Shown one piece after another: positions 34,099 to 43,361 of a stretch of 64,000 nucleotides of DNA. Position numbers and translations under genes: made by a program. Each line of letters begins with the position of its first letter. The stretch's first letter is position 1. The DNA lies in the NCBI GenBank assembly GCA_020161265.1, contig JAIUOC010000007.1, forward strand, positions 248,001 to 312,000, read 5' to 3'. The notes beneath the pieces were generated by a model, which worked only from the letters and a program-made list of their open reading frames with translations, searched no databases and was not told where the DNA came from. The DNA comes from Chloroflexota bacterium (GTDB lineage Bacteria > Chloroflexota > Chloroflexia > Chloroflexales > Herpetosiphonaceae).

Positions 34099-36705
34099 TT
34101 ATAATATGTCAAGCTCTTGGGCTTTAGCCACCGCCAAGGTGCGATTATTAACGCTGAGTTTGCCATAAATATTGCGCACATGGGCTTTGACCGTATACAG
34201 CGAAAGATACAATTGATCAGCAATCGCCTGATTCGAAAGCCCAGCAGCAATCAACCCCAACACCTCAAGTTCGCGCTCACTTAATGGCTCGATCAGCGCA
34301 GTTTGAGTGCTTGGCATCAACGGCATTTGCGCAAAGGCAGCTAAAATTTGGCGAGCATAGGCATTACCCAACCCTCGCCCAATTAACTCACGCAATAGCT
34401 GTTTCAGTGGCGGCCCTTCATCAATAAAAATTCGAATCAAGCCACCTGGTTCTGCCATAGCCAAAGCCGCTTGCAATGTGCGGGTTGCCTGAGCTTTTTG
34501 GCCTTGTTGTTGCTGCGCTACGGCCTGCAAAATCAAGCCATGCAGCTGTTGATCCTGCCAAGCCTTGGCTTGAAATTGCTCGATCAAGGGTTGCAGTAAT
34601 TCCATAGCTGCCGCCGCATTTGTCTGAGCGAGCAAAACTTTCGCCTGAATTAATGGGGCATCAATCGTTTGGGCTAATTCAGCGGCGGCCTGAAACTCTG
34701 TTTGCGCCAACAGCACGCCAATCTGGGTCGTGATAATCTCTGGCAGCCGCTGGCTAAAATTCTGTTGGCGCACCTTTTGGGCCAATTGCCCCAGCTTGGT
34801 CGTAGCCTGATCGTTGACTCCCCGCGCCAGTTGCAAGCGCACCAGCCAAAGTTCGCAAATAATCGAACGATCAATCAGGCGGTCGTATTGCTGGGCTAAA
34901 TCAAGGCTTTGTTGGGCATAACGTTCAGCGGCATCAAGCTGATTCCATTGATAATAAATCCGCGCCAAGCCTAAGTAGGCTTCGTAGATAATTTGTAGTG
35001 GTTGCTCACCCGCCAATTCAAGAATTTGCTGATAGGTTGCAGCGGCTTGATACAGTTGATTTTCCGATTCTTGCAGCTGGCCCAGACCAATCGTTGCCAA
35101 AATTCGGATAAAGCTGCTGCCCGATGCTTGGGCCAAACTAACAGATTTGGTCAGGGCTTGGCGTGCCGCCGCTCGATCGCCATGAGCCAGATAGCCAAAG
35201 CCCAACGTCCAGTAGGCCGAGGTCAGAGAAAACACATTATCAGCGGCCAAATAGGCTAAGGCTCGCTGCGATTGCGCCAGCGTTGGGGCGAATTGGTATT
35301 GAGCCAACAACAAAATTGCCCGCGATGCTGCAATCTGGCCAATTAAGTTGCGCGTTTGGTGATCATCTGGAGAGCTTTGGAGCGCGGCTTCGGCAGCATC
35401 AAGTTTTTCGGCAACACCGGAGGTTTGGCCAAGCATCAACATCAACGACGCATGCCGCCACCACAACGAGGGCTGCTGCTCAAAAACACTTTTTGGCACA
35501 GTTGCCAACCAATCGAGCAAGGTTGTGACCGTACCGCGAACGTGTAACGAAATCCGCTGCTGATCAATCAGCCGTTCTACTTGGGCAAAATCGTTGGCAG
35601 CGGCGGCATGGCGAAAAGCCTCAATCCCAAATCCATAAGCCTCGTACCAATGACTGGCTCGTCGATGCAACTCAGGCAGATCACGGCCTAATGGGCTAGT
35701 CGCCAAACGCTGGCGTAGCAAATCGGCAAATAAATGGTGATAGCGATACCAATGCCGTTCATGATCAAGTGGCACGATAAACAGATTGGCACGTTCAAGA
35801 TAGGCTAAGGTTGCCACGCCCGAAGCAGGAGCAGCAGCCAAAACTGCCTCACACAACGAGCCACACATCCGATCAAGCAGCGAAGTAACCAACAAAAATG
35901 TCTGGATCTCGGCAGGTTGTTGCTGCAATACCTCTTCAAGCAAATAATCCAGCACAAACCGATGATTGCCAGTAAAGCCATCGATCAGCGGGCTTGATGC
36001 TTGCTGGCCTTGGATTGAAATTGCCGCCAATTGCAAGCCCGCAATCCAGCCCTCAGTTTGATCGGCAAGGATTTGGCTTGCTGATGCTAAAAGATCTAAT
36101 TCCATTGTTTGGGTGAGAAATTGGTGGGCTTCTGCGACCGTGAAGCGTAAATCGGCCACGCGCAGCTCAGTTAATTGATGGCGCGCTCGGAGCCGCGCCA
36201 AGGGCAGATCTGGCTCCTCACGGCTAATAACGACAAGTTGCAATTGGGGAGGCAAGCGTTCAAGCAGCAAGCGCATGGCCTCAGCAATTGGTTTGGCCGT
36301 CAGCCAATGATAATCATCAAGCACTAAAATCGATTGTTGCTCAATTGTCGCCAGTTGATTCAGCAGCAAGAACAAGATAGTTTCAGTTGAGGGCAATTCT
36401 GGGGCTTGTAACCGCTGAATAATTTCTAAGCCAAATGCTGGCTCAATTGTTTGTAAGGCTGCGACAAGATACACCAAAAATCGCGCCAGATCATTATCGT
36501 TTTGATCTAGTGTCAGCCAAGCAACAGGCTGCTTGCAACTCGCAATCCACTGGCTTACAAGCATCGTTTTGCCAAAGCCAGCCGGAGCCGACACCACCGT
36601 TAAACGCCGATCATGACGCGCTTTCAAGCGTTCGAGCAACTGCGAGCGCACGACACCGTTCAAACGGGGAACTGGAATATAGCATTTAGTCGTTAATATT
36701 GGCAT
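34099..36705 (-). CDS. MalT/LAL-type ATP-dependent transcription regulator
   Basis: Has 868 residues. It starts TTKCYIPVPR, typical of this class. It has a STAND ATPase with Walker A GFGKT (about 46) and Walker B ILVLDDYHW, a winged-helix region, a long TPR-like helical solenoid (about 380-780), and a C-terminal LuxR HTH (about 805-868, LSERELEVLGLIAAGLSNQ). Such proteins bind an inducer and ATP, oligomerise and activate transcription. AAGG lies 8 bases before the ATG at 36705. No metabolic operon is adjacent on the same strand, so the target is unknown. Confidence 0.9.
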   Translation of the reverse strand: MPILTTKCYIPVPRLNGVVRSQLLERLKARHDRRLTVVSAPAGFGKTMLVSQWIASCKQPVAWLTLDQNDNDLARFLVYLVAALQTIEPAFGLEIIQRLQAPELPSTETILFLLLNQLATIEQQSILVLDDYHWLTAKPIAEAMRLLLERLPPQLQLVVISREEPDLPLARLRARHQLTELRVADLRFTVAEAHQFLTQTMELDLLASASQILADQTEGWIAGLQLAAISIQGQQASSPLIDGFTGNHRFVLDYLLEEVLQQQPAEIQTFLLVTSLLDRMCGSLCEAVLAAAPASGVATLAYLERANLFIVPLDHERHWYRYHHLFADLLRQRLATSPLGRDLPELHRRASHWYEAYGFGIEAFRHAAAANDFAQVERLIDQQRISLHVRGTVTTLLDWLATVPKSVFEQQPSLWWRHASLMLMLGQTSGVAEKLDAAEAALQSSPDDHQTRNLIGQIAASRAILLLAQYQFAPTLAQSQRALAYLAADNVFSLTSAYWTLGFGYLAHGDRAAARQALTKSVSLAQASGSSFIRILATIGLGQLQESENQLYQAAATYQQILELAGEQPLQIIYEAYLGLARIYYQWNQLDAAERYAQQSLDLAQQYDRLIDRSIICELWLVRLQLARGVNDQATTKLGQLAQKVRQQNFSQRLPEIITTQIGVLLAQTEFQAAAELAQTIDAPLIQAKVLLAQTNAAAAMELLQPLIEQFQAKAWQDQQLHGLILQAVAQQQQGQKAQATRTLQAALAMAEPGGLIRIFIDEGPPLKQLLRELIGRGLGNAYARQILAAFAQMPLMPSTQTALIEPLSERELEVLGLIAAGLSNQAIADQLYLSLYTVKAHVRNIYGKLSVNNRTLAVAKAQELDIL

Positions 36706-36832
36706 CACCATGGCCTTAATTATAAAGCAAACCACTCATGTTAGCCTCGTAAATGAGCAGGTTTGCTATAATCAAGGCCATGATGTTGCAGCTAATCAAT
36801 GGCTAGGATCGAAATAACCCGAGGAGCACTGC

Positions 36833-37303
36833 ATGGGGTTGAAGGCATTAATCAGGCAGTCAGCCAATAGCAATAGCAAGTTACTCGCTGCCTATGATCG
36901 TTCAAGCAAAATCATTTCAATCTACAATTCGCTGCCACTGCAATGGGCATATACGATTAACATTGATAATCAATTAACTATTGATCTTGATGCCGAAGGT
37001 TGGGTGGCAAATATCGATGTGTTTGCCAAGCCGCGTTTAAATCATGCAATCATCGTCCCGCATAAAGCTAAACGTGGTTCAGTTCAATTTGCTATCCCTG
37101 CATCAGGCGAGCGATTTATCCCAAACCCAATCGTTGTTGAAACTGATCAAGCACGTCGATTAATTCGCATAAGCCTTGATCCAACCAACGATCCTGAGCA
37201 AGGGCAATGGCTCAAAACCTCAGAGCAGGTCTATTTGCAGATCAACGCTGATTTACTTCGTACAATTGTGATCGATTTTGGGACAAAAGGCCTATGGGAT
37301 TGA
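36833..37303 (+). CDS. Hypothetical protein, beta-rich
   Basis: Has 156 residues, no signal peptide or membrane helix, and many alternating polar/hydrophobic strands. No motif was recognised. CGAGGAGCACTGC gives a good ribosome site. It is convergent with a second unknown gene 9 bases away, with no hairpin between them. Confidence 0.6.
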   Translation: MGLKALIRQSANSNSKLLAAYDRSSKIISIYNSLPLQWAYTINIDNQLTIDLDAEGWVANIDVFAKPRLNHAIIVPHKAKRGSVQFAIPASGERFIPNPIVVETDQARRLIRISLDPTNDPEQGQWLKTSEQVYLQINADLLRTIVIDFGTKGLWD

Positions 37304-37311
37304 GTTTATAC

Positions 37312-37806
37312 TCATTCGTTACGTTGCCAATTTGGCACAGCTAAAGCAAGCCCAATCTGCAAACAAGGTCGATAAAATGGCTCAAGTGGCAATTGCTGAG
37401 CGATAAAGCTTGTTAATTGTTGAGCACAATGCAACGCAATTGCTTGTGTTTGGCTGGGCCAGCCATTTGTGGGTGGCACAATCTCAAACTCGGAATATTG
37501 GTTGCATTCGCTTAAGCGACCAATCCTCGTTGCTGGGCCACCAAACCCATGGGGGCAACCAAACGCTGTTTGATTGGCAGGGGTAACATGACACCACCAC
37601 GAAAGGGCAGAAATTGCGATCCCCCGTTCTGCACATCGTTGGATGACACTTTGTGCCTCATTGCAGGCCACAATCAACTCGCTGAAACCACTGTTTGCGG
37701 CATAGATTTCAAACTCGGTCATAAGTTTTTGAAGCGCGGCCTGATGCGTTTCGGCAATAGCTTCGAGCGCTGCATAATAGTGCTTGGGGAACAATTCTCG
37801 GTTCAA
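37312..37806 (-). CDS. Hypothetical protein
   Basis: Has 164 residues from TTG at 37806, chosen because GAGGGAG lies 7 bases upstream. GTG at 37836 is the alternative. The N-terminal half is helical and the C-terminal half contains Cys and His (ISALSWWCHVTPANQ, GCPHGFGGP). No family was recognised. It forms a convergent pair with the preceding unknown gene and could be related to it in function. Confidence 0.55.
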   Translation of the reverse strand: MNRELFPKHYYAALEAIAETHQAALQKLMTEFEIYAANSGFSELIVACNEAQSVIQRCAERGIAISALSWWCHVTPANQTAFGCPHGFGGPATRIGRLSECNQYSEFEIVPPTNGWPSQTQAIALHCAQQLTSFIAQQLPLEPFYRPCLQIGLALAVPNWQRNE

Positions 37807-38052
37807 GTGACAACTCCCTCGTTCGATGATAACCACATTATAGGTCTGATCGAATATCTTTGATCAGGCTTGAAAATGATTAAGTAAACCGAATTCACGA
37901 TGTTGAACAACCCCACAGGCCGAAAATCTATGGTTGGGATAATCGGCAGTTTTTAGGCTGAAAAATGAACAATTATGACGTAGGCTTGCAGTTAACCCTA
38001 CGTCAACGTGTAGTGTACTTGCATCAATTTCACATTGTTTAGGAGCTGATAG

Positions 38053-38475
38053 ATGCAACGAACAAGTTTAGTTGGCTTAAAAATCGTGTTGGTCTTGGTG
38101 GGATCAATGAGTTTGTATATTAGTCTTGATTTTGGGCTAGGTGGCTTTGAAACGCTCGGTTGGCAGGGCGCACCGCCGCAAGTCGCCGATCCAAACAATC
38201 TGCGGTATACCGTCCACGATAGCCATTTTCGCTTTTTGGCAGGAGTTTTTGGCACACTTGGGGTGAGCATCCTACTGGCCGTGCGCGATTTGGCCAAACA
38301 TCGCTTGCTATTGCAAACCATTTTTACGGCGTTTATTGTTGGTGGCTTGCTCCGTTTCAGTGCCAACAATCTTGAGATCTTGTTCAGTGGCGAATTATTG
38401 CTAGCGCTGATTGCCGAAATTGGCTTGATGTTGGGGCTGCACTGGTGGCTGCATCAAGCCTTGAAAACGCATTAA
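38053..38475 (+). CDS. Small membrane protein, DUF4345-like
   Basis: Has 140 residues with four hydrophobic segments. The HDSHFRFLAGVFGTLGVSI segment after helix one matches the DUF4345 pattern, and no enzymatic motif is present. The ATG follows AGGAG in the upstream leader. Function unknown. Confidence 0.65.
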   Translation: MQRTSLVGLKIVLVLVGSMSLYISLDFGLGGFETLGWQGAPPQVADPNNLRYTVHDSHFRFLAGVFGTLGVSILLAVRDLAKHRLLLQTIFTAFIVGGLLRFSANNLEILFSGELLLALIAEIGLMLGLHWWLHQALKTH

Positions 38476-38540
38476 TCGATGGTGGCGACAACGGCCTCAG
38501 GTTGGTCTACTTGATGCTGCAAGAGCATCACGACGTTTAC

Positions 38541-38595
38541 AAGGGTAGGTTTTTAATCAATCATTCGCCACAGAATGCGATTAAAACCTACCCTT
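38541..38595. terminator. Long inverted repeat between convergent genes
   Basis: Arms of 18 and 17 bases (38541-38558 and 38579-38595) are complementary apart from one extra T, with a 20-base loop. The position between the DUF4345-like and META genes suits a bidirectional terminator, although the arm length is also compatible with a small mobile palindrome. Confidence 0.6.
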
Positions 38596-38627
38596 GATAC
38601 ACTCACGGCACTAGGGAGTGAGAGAAT

Positions 38628-39086
38628 TTAGGCTTGTTGGACCAATTCGACCACCACTGTGCCACTTGCATCCAGCAAACTCAGCTTATCGCCAGTAATC
38701 TTATAGCTAGTTACTTTTTCTAGTGCCTGAAACAAGGTGGTTTCTTGTTGTTGCAATTCGTTTTCAGCACAAGCCATCTTGGTTGACATCAATGGGCCAA
38801 GGGTCAACTGTTCGCCAGCAACTTTGGCCTCGCCCGAATAGCCATTACAGCCACTATGACCTGAAGCGCGGCCATCCAATTCAAAAGTTAAAGGTAAGGC
38901 TTGTGTACCTTTAATTGGTTGACCATTGATTTGCAAAACATTCCAGCTTGAGCCAGCCAAGCCAGTAGCACCAGGCTGTGAGACATCAACGGTGGGCACA
39001 TTGGTTGGCATCGCGGTTGGTGTGGTCGCACCACCACAGCCAGCCAAAACAGCTAAGAGAGCAAATATCGTAAACGTGCGGCGCAT
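38628..39086 (-). CDS. META-domain lipoprotein
   Basis: Has 152 residues. The lipoprotein signal ends VLAGC (Cys17), then a Thr/Pro linker and a META/HslJ-like domain (about 43-150) with LAGSSWNVLQING, SGCNGYSGEA and MACAENELQQQETTLFQAL. In other bacteria META proteins are heat-shock or novobiocin-resistance related outer proteins of unclear mechanism. GGAGG precedes the ATG. It is divergent from the partner-switching operon. Confidence 0.85.
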   Translation of the reverse strand: MRRTFTIFALLAVLAGCGGATTPTAMPTNVPTVDVSQPGATGLAGSSWNVLQINGQPIKGTQALPLTFELDGRASGHSGCNGYSGEAKVAGEQLTLGPLMSTKMACAENELQQQETTLFQALEKVTSYKITGDKLSLLDASGTVVVELVQQA

Positions 39087-39173
39087 TGGGTATCCTCCAA
39101 AAAAAGTATCTGTTACAAAGCCAAAACGTTAAAACTCGGCCAAAAGTTCCCTAAGAAATTAATATCGCTGTGC

Positions 39174-39179
39174 TATAAT
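39174..39179 (+). promoter_or_regulatory. Candidate -10 element of the partner-switching operon
   Basis: TATAAT lies 55 bases before the first ATG of the operon. No clear -35 is seen at the expected distance. Confidence 0.35.
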
Positions 39180-39233
39180 AGGCCACAGATTCGCCAAAAT
39201 GTAACCCGCTTACAATGGTGGCAGGAGGAATAC

Positions 39234-39584
39234 ATGGATATTACCCATAAAGCCTATAATCGCGTTGATGTTATCACAGTGTCAGGGCGCTTGGCTGCAG
39301 AGACCAAAGATGCCCTGAACGATAAGATTAACCAGATTTTCGAGGAAAATCGCCATTTGATCGTCCTCGATCTCGAAAACTTAGAGTATATCAGCAGCCC
39401 AGGTTTACGGGTGTTGATCGAAGCTCGCAAAAAAGCCCGCGAATGGAAATTAAGCGAACTCGACCGTGGTGATGTGCGGATTGCCAATCTGCCTCAACGG
39501 ATTCGCGAAGTATTCGACTTGACTGGCTTCACGCCATTGTTCCAAATTTACGACGACTTGGTGGAAGCTGTTGGTAGCTTCTAG
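39234..39584 (+). CDS. Anti-sigma-factor antagonist (STAS, RsbV-like)
   Basis: A single STAS domain of 116 residues. The phosphorylation loop is visible as LEYISSPGLRVLIEA, with the acceptor Ser near position 57 and the usual GLRVL after it. Unphosphorylated RsbV-type proteins bind the kinase/anti-sigma factor and release its partner. GGAGG lies 5-6 bases before the ATG. It opens an operon with a kinase-STAS fusion and a PP2C phosphatase, a complete partner-switching set. Confidence 0.9.
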   Translation: MDITHKAYNRVDVITVSGRLAAETKDALNDKINQIFEENRHLIVLDLENLEYISSPGLRVLIEARKKAREWKLSELDRGDVRIANLPQRIREVFDLTGFTPLFQIYDDLVEAVGSF

Positions 39585-39604
39585 ACGAATTTCGGTGAGA
39601 CGAT

Positions 39605-40357
39605 ATGGCGCAAACCGCTGAACTTAAACTGCCAGGGCTGCTCGATTCGCTCGGTGCTCTGTGTAAGTTTGCCTATCAGGCAGCACTTGATGCTGGGCTT
39701 AACGAACATACGGCGTGGGAAATTGAATTGGCAGTTGATGAAGCCGCCACCAATATCATCCAACACGCCTACTCTGCTGAACGTCCCGGTGATGTTCGCT
39801 TGGTCTGCGGACGCGATGGCAGCCGTTTTGTAGTACGACTGTTCGATCGCGGGGTTCCTTTTGATCCTGAAACTGTTCCTCCTCCAGATCTCACCTCATC
39901 AATCGAAACTCGCGAGGCTGGCGGCCTCGGAATGTATTTGATGGGCAGGATGATGGATGATGTGCAATTCAATTACAATCCTGAAACTGGTGAAAACGAG
40001 TTACACATGAGTAAAATCGTTGGGACACGACTGCCCGAAGATGTGCGGGTTGTGCCAGTTCAAGGCCGGATTGATGCCACGGCAGCACCAGCCTTAGCGA
40101 CGATTGTCCATGAGGCCGCCGAAACTGGCGGGCGGCGCATCTTGCTTGATCTTACGGGCGTAACCTTTTTAAGCAGCAGCGGTCTGCGGATTTTGCTGTT
40201 GTTGGCTCGCGAACTCAAAGGCTCCAACGGCGAACTACGCTTGTGTTCATTGCAACCAGCGGTAGCCGAGGTCTTTACCCTGACAGGATTCACCCAAATC
40301 TTTACCATTCACCGCACTCGTGATGAAGCGCTTGCAGCGTTGGCAGATGTTGAGTAA
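39605..40357 (+). CDS. RsbW-like kinase fused to a STAS antagonist domain
   Basis: Has 250 residues. The N-terminal GHKL kinase (about 1-140) has N-box ELAVDEAATNIIQHA, G1 FDRGVPFDP and G2 GGLGMYLMGRMMDD. The C-terminal STAS domain (about 145-248) has FLSSSGLRILLLL with the Ser acceptor. Kinase and antagonist are normally separate proteins that bind each other, so here a kinase may be regulated or titrated by its own STAS domain, or may phosphorylate both this domain and the free RsbV-like protein. No sigma factor is encoded nearby. It lies 20 bases after the first gene. Confidence 0.88.
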   Translation: MAQTAELKLPGLLDSLGALCKFAYQAALDAGLNEHTAWEIELAVDEAATNIIQHAYSAERPGDVRLVCGRDGSRFVVRLFDRGVPFDPETVPPPDLTSSIETREAGGLGMYLMGRMMDDVQFNYNPETGENELHMSKIVGTRLPEDVRVVPVQGRIDATAAPALATIVHEAAETGGRRILLDLTGVTFLSSSGLRILLLLARELKGSNGELRLCSLQPAVAEVFTLTGFTQIFTIHRTRDEALAALADVE

Positions 40358-40362
40358 GGTGC

Positions 40363-43350
40363 ATGTTAGCCAGTTTTGATCGTGGAACCCGACTCTCGAA
40401 ACATCGCATGGTGGCCCTTGGTTGGGCTGCCATGCTCTTTTTGTTGGCAAGTGCCAGCATTATTTGGCAAGGCTTGCCAGTTTTCAACTCGGCTACCTTG
40501 CCAGTAGCTGGCGCGTTATTGCTGTTGCTCGATGGCTTGGCAGTGCGTGATCGTTCGAACCAACCGCTTAGCCTCTCCGGCATTGTGCTCTTGGCCGTGG
40601 CGTTGATTAGCACGCCCAGCACAACCTTGGTTTTAGCCGCCGCCTCAGGTTTATGCATTCGGCTGGGTCGTTTGGCCCGCTCACGCTACGAAGAATGGGG
40701 CCGCCGCGCCCTTGAGTCTGGCGCACGTACCTTGGGCATCGCGCTCGTACTGCCATTTATCAACGATTTTGGGTTGTGGTCAAAATTGATCATACTCATC
40801 ATCAGTTATATTGTGGTGGTTCAAGGCGCACGCTTGATCTTTGCTTTGCTCTGGGATGGCAAGCAAATCACCATGGGCACGTGGCAGGTCAGCGCTCCCA
40901 ACATTTTCTCAATCGAAATTTTGCCTTTGCCGCTAGCAGCAATTGGTGCTCAAATGGCCGAAGATTTTCCCTTTAATTTGGTGGCAATCTCGGCAGCAGG
41001 CTTAGTTGGCAGCGCATGGATGGTGCAACGCGCCAGTCGATCATTAGGTTTGCAGCGCCGCACCGTGGCTGAACTTGGCCAAATCAATGCGATCAGTCGC
41101 GCGATCATTCGGGCCGAATTAGATGTTGATTCGTTGTGCCAGTTGGTCTATGGCGAGGCCAGCAAGGTTGTCGATACCAGCAATTTTCGCTTGGGCTTGT
41201 TTGAAGGCCGTTTCTTTGAACTCAAAGTGCGGGTGCAAGATGGCCATCATGAGCCACCCTTGCGCGTCGAACTCCCCAATGATCGTGGCATCGTCAGTTG
41301 GATTCGGCGCACAGGTCGCTCGTTGTTGGTCGAAGATTTTGACAGCGAAATGGATCGCTTGCCAGCTCAGCCAACCTACCAAGCCGAATATCCGCCACGT
41401 TCAGGGGTCTATATTCCGTTGATGACTGGTGACGAGGTTTTGGGCACAATTTCGATCCAAAGCAGCGAACCTCGCGCCTTTGATACCGACGATTTACGCT
41501 TGCTCTCGCTGATTGCCGACCAAGCTGCGGTTGCGATTGACAAGGCACGCGCCTACTCAGCAGCTCGTCGTCGTGCTGCCCAACTAGCCACAATCGGCGA
41601 AGTTAGCCGCCAAGTTACGGCGATTCTCGATTTGGATCGTTTGTTGCCTTCAGTTGTCCATCGGATTCGGGTCAGCTTTGGTTATTCGCAAGTACATCTT
41701 TTTACCTTTGATGAATTGCATCAACAGCTTTTCTTCCGTGCCAGCACTGCCAGCGATAGCCCATTTTGGCAACGCCAAGGCAAACGCTTACCATTAGGCC
41801 TGGGCATCGTTGGCCATGTCGCCGTCACTGGCGAGCCAATGCTGGTCAATGATGTACGCGAAGAGCCGCGTTTCTTGCCCGATCAACATGGCATCGCCGC
41901 CGAATTAGCTGTACCCATGCGAGTTGGCCAGCAGTTGCTCGGCGTGTTGGATGTACAAAGCGAGAGCTACGGCGCGTTTGATGAAAATGATTTCTTCGTG
42001 GTGCAAACCCTCGCCGATCAAATTGCCATCGCGATTGATAGCGCCTCGGTCTTCCAATCACAACAAGAGGAAGCTTGGGTGCTCAACGCCTTGTTGCAAT
42101 CAGCCGAAAATTTTGCCTGGGTCAGCGAGATCAGCGAAATGCTCTATCTCAGCGTGCGCTTGCCAGCCTTGTTGGTTGGTTGCGAACGCGCCTTATGTCT
42201 TCTTTGGCAGCGTGAAAGCAATCGCTGGATTTTGGCTGAAGGCTGGGGCTTGACCAATGAACAACGCCAATCAATTGGTGCGAGTGCCACCGATGAGCAA
42301 GTGCCCTGGCTCGAACGCATGCGCTCCGAAGGCGAATCATTTGCAGCCGAGTTGGTCGATCTCGAACAGCTTTCGAGCGCAGGCTTAGTGCCCTACAGCA
42401 GCTATGGCGCAGTGCTGGCCCAACCGCTCAACTCGCGCGGGGCCACGCTGGGGGTGCTGTTGTTAGAACAATGCGGCCACGACGAAACGTGGCTGCCACG
42501 CCAAATTACCATCGCCGCCGGAATTGCCGGCCAAGCTGCGGCAGCAATTGAAAGTGCCTTACTGGCGCAAATTGAAGCTGCCCGCCAACATATTGAACAG
42601 GAAATTAGCGTTGCCCGTGAAATTCAAATGAGCTTGTTGCCCTCACGCTTGCCGCAACTCGCAGGCTGGGATAGCGGCGCACATTGGAATTTGGCCCGCC
42701 AAGTTGGCGGCGATTTCTACGACTTTTGGAGTTTTCGCAGCGGGCCTTCAGCAGGCGAGATGGGCTTTGTGATTGCCGATGTCTCGGATAAGGGCGTACC
42801 TGCGGCCTTGTTTATGGCACTTTCGCGCTCGTTAGTGCGTGGTGCGGCGCTTGACGGCTCGCCACCATCACAGGCGATCGAACGTGCCAACCGCTGGATT
42901 ATGCGCGACAGCCAATCGTATATGTTCGTAACGCTTTTCTACGGAATTATTAATCCAGTGACTGGGCGTTTGCGCTACACTTGTGCTGGGCATAATCCGC
43001 CATTGCTGTATCGCGCCGCTACAGGCCAGATTGAGCAATTGCGCACACCTGGAATTGCCTTGGGCGTAATCGATGATGCAGTTTTAGGCGAAGCTGAAAC
43101 GATTATTGAATTAGGCGATGTTTTGGTCTGTTATACCGATGGCGTAACCGAGGCAGTTGATAGTACAATGGATGAGTGGGGCGTGCCACGTTTGATGGAG
43201 ACGATTCATCAGACCGCCCACTGCGATGCAGCGACTATGTTGCATACAATTAGTAGTCGCCTTGCAGCGCATACTGGCGATTTACCAGCCTTCGATGACC
43301 TTACTTTAGTGGTGATTAAACGGCTGGCCGATGCCAATCAACCTGTTTGA
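40363..43350 (+). CDS. Membrane PP2C phosphatase with three GAF domains (RsbU-like)
   Basis: Has 995 residues. About six N-terminal membrane helices (about 20-220) are followed by three GAF domains (about 245-395, 410-560 and 570-740), a coiled linker with AREIQMSLLPSRLPQ, and a SpoIIE/PP2C catalytic domain (about 775-990). The metal-binding Asp residues are in QVGGDFYDF, IADVSDKGVPAALF, YTDGVTEA and FDDLTLVV. It should dephosphorylate the STAS protein(s) made by the two upstream genes in response to a signal read by the GAF or membrane part. It starts 5 bases after the kinase-STAS gene. Confidence 0.9.
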   Translation: MLASFDRGTRLSKHRMVALGWAAMLFLLASASIIWQGLPVFNSATLPVAGALLLLLDGLAVRDRSNQPLSLSGIVLLAVALISTPSTTLVLAAASGLCIRLGRLARSRYEEWGRRALESGARTLGIALVLPFINDFGLWSKLIILIISYIVVVQGARLIFALLWDGKQITMGTWQVSAPNIFSIEILPLPLAAIGAQMAEDFPFNLVAISAAGLVGSAWMVQRASRSLGLQRRTVAELGQINAISRAIIRAELDVDSLCQLVYGEASKVVDTSNFRLGLFEGRFFELKVRVQDGHHEPPLRVELPNDRGIVSWIRRTGRSLLVEDFDSEMDRLPAQPTYQAEYPPRSGVYIPLMTGDEVLGTISIQSSEPRAFDTDDLRLLSLIADQAAVAIDKARAYSAARRRAAQLATIGEVSRQVTAILDLDRLLPSVVHRIRVSFGYSQVHLFTFDELHQQLFFRASTASDSPFWQRQGKRLPLGLGIVGHVAVTGEPMLVNDVREEPRFLPDQHGIAAELAVPMRVGQQLLGVLDVQSESYGAFDENDFFVVQTLADQIAIAIDSASVFQSQQEEAWVLNALLQSAENFAWVSEISEMLYLSVRLPALLVGCERALCLLWQRESNRWILAEGWGLTNEQRQSIGASATDEQVPWLERMRSEGESFAAELVDLEQLSSAGLVPYSSYGAVLAQPLNSRGATLGVLLLEQCGHDETWLPRQITIAAGIAGQAAAAIESALLAQIEAARQHIEQEISVAREIQMSLLPSRLPQLAGWDSGAHWNLARQVGGDFYDFWSFRSGPSAGEMGFVIADVSDKGVPAALFMALSRSLVRGAALDGSPPSQAIERANRWIMRDSQSYMFVTLFYGIINPVTGRLRYTCAGHNPPLLYRAATGQIEQLRTPGIALGVIDDAVLGEAETIIELGDVLVCYTDGVTEAVDSTMDEWGVPRLMETIHQTAHCDAATMLHTISSRLAAHTGDLPAFDDLTLVVIKRLADANQPV

Positions 43351-43361
43351 GGAATTTGATC

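Noticed and set aside
35163-35528. Plus-strand frames inside the MalT-type gene
   Set aside because: Shadow frames over a convincingly coding minus-strand TPR region.
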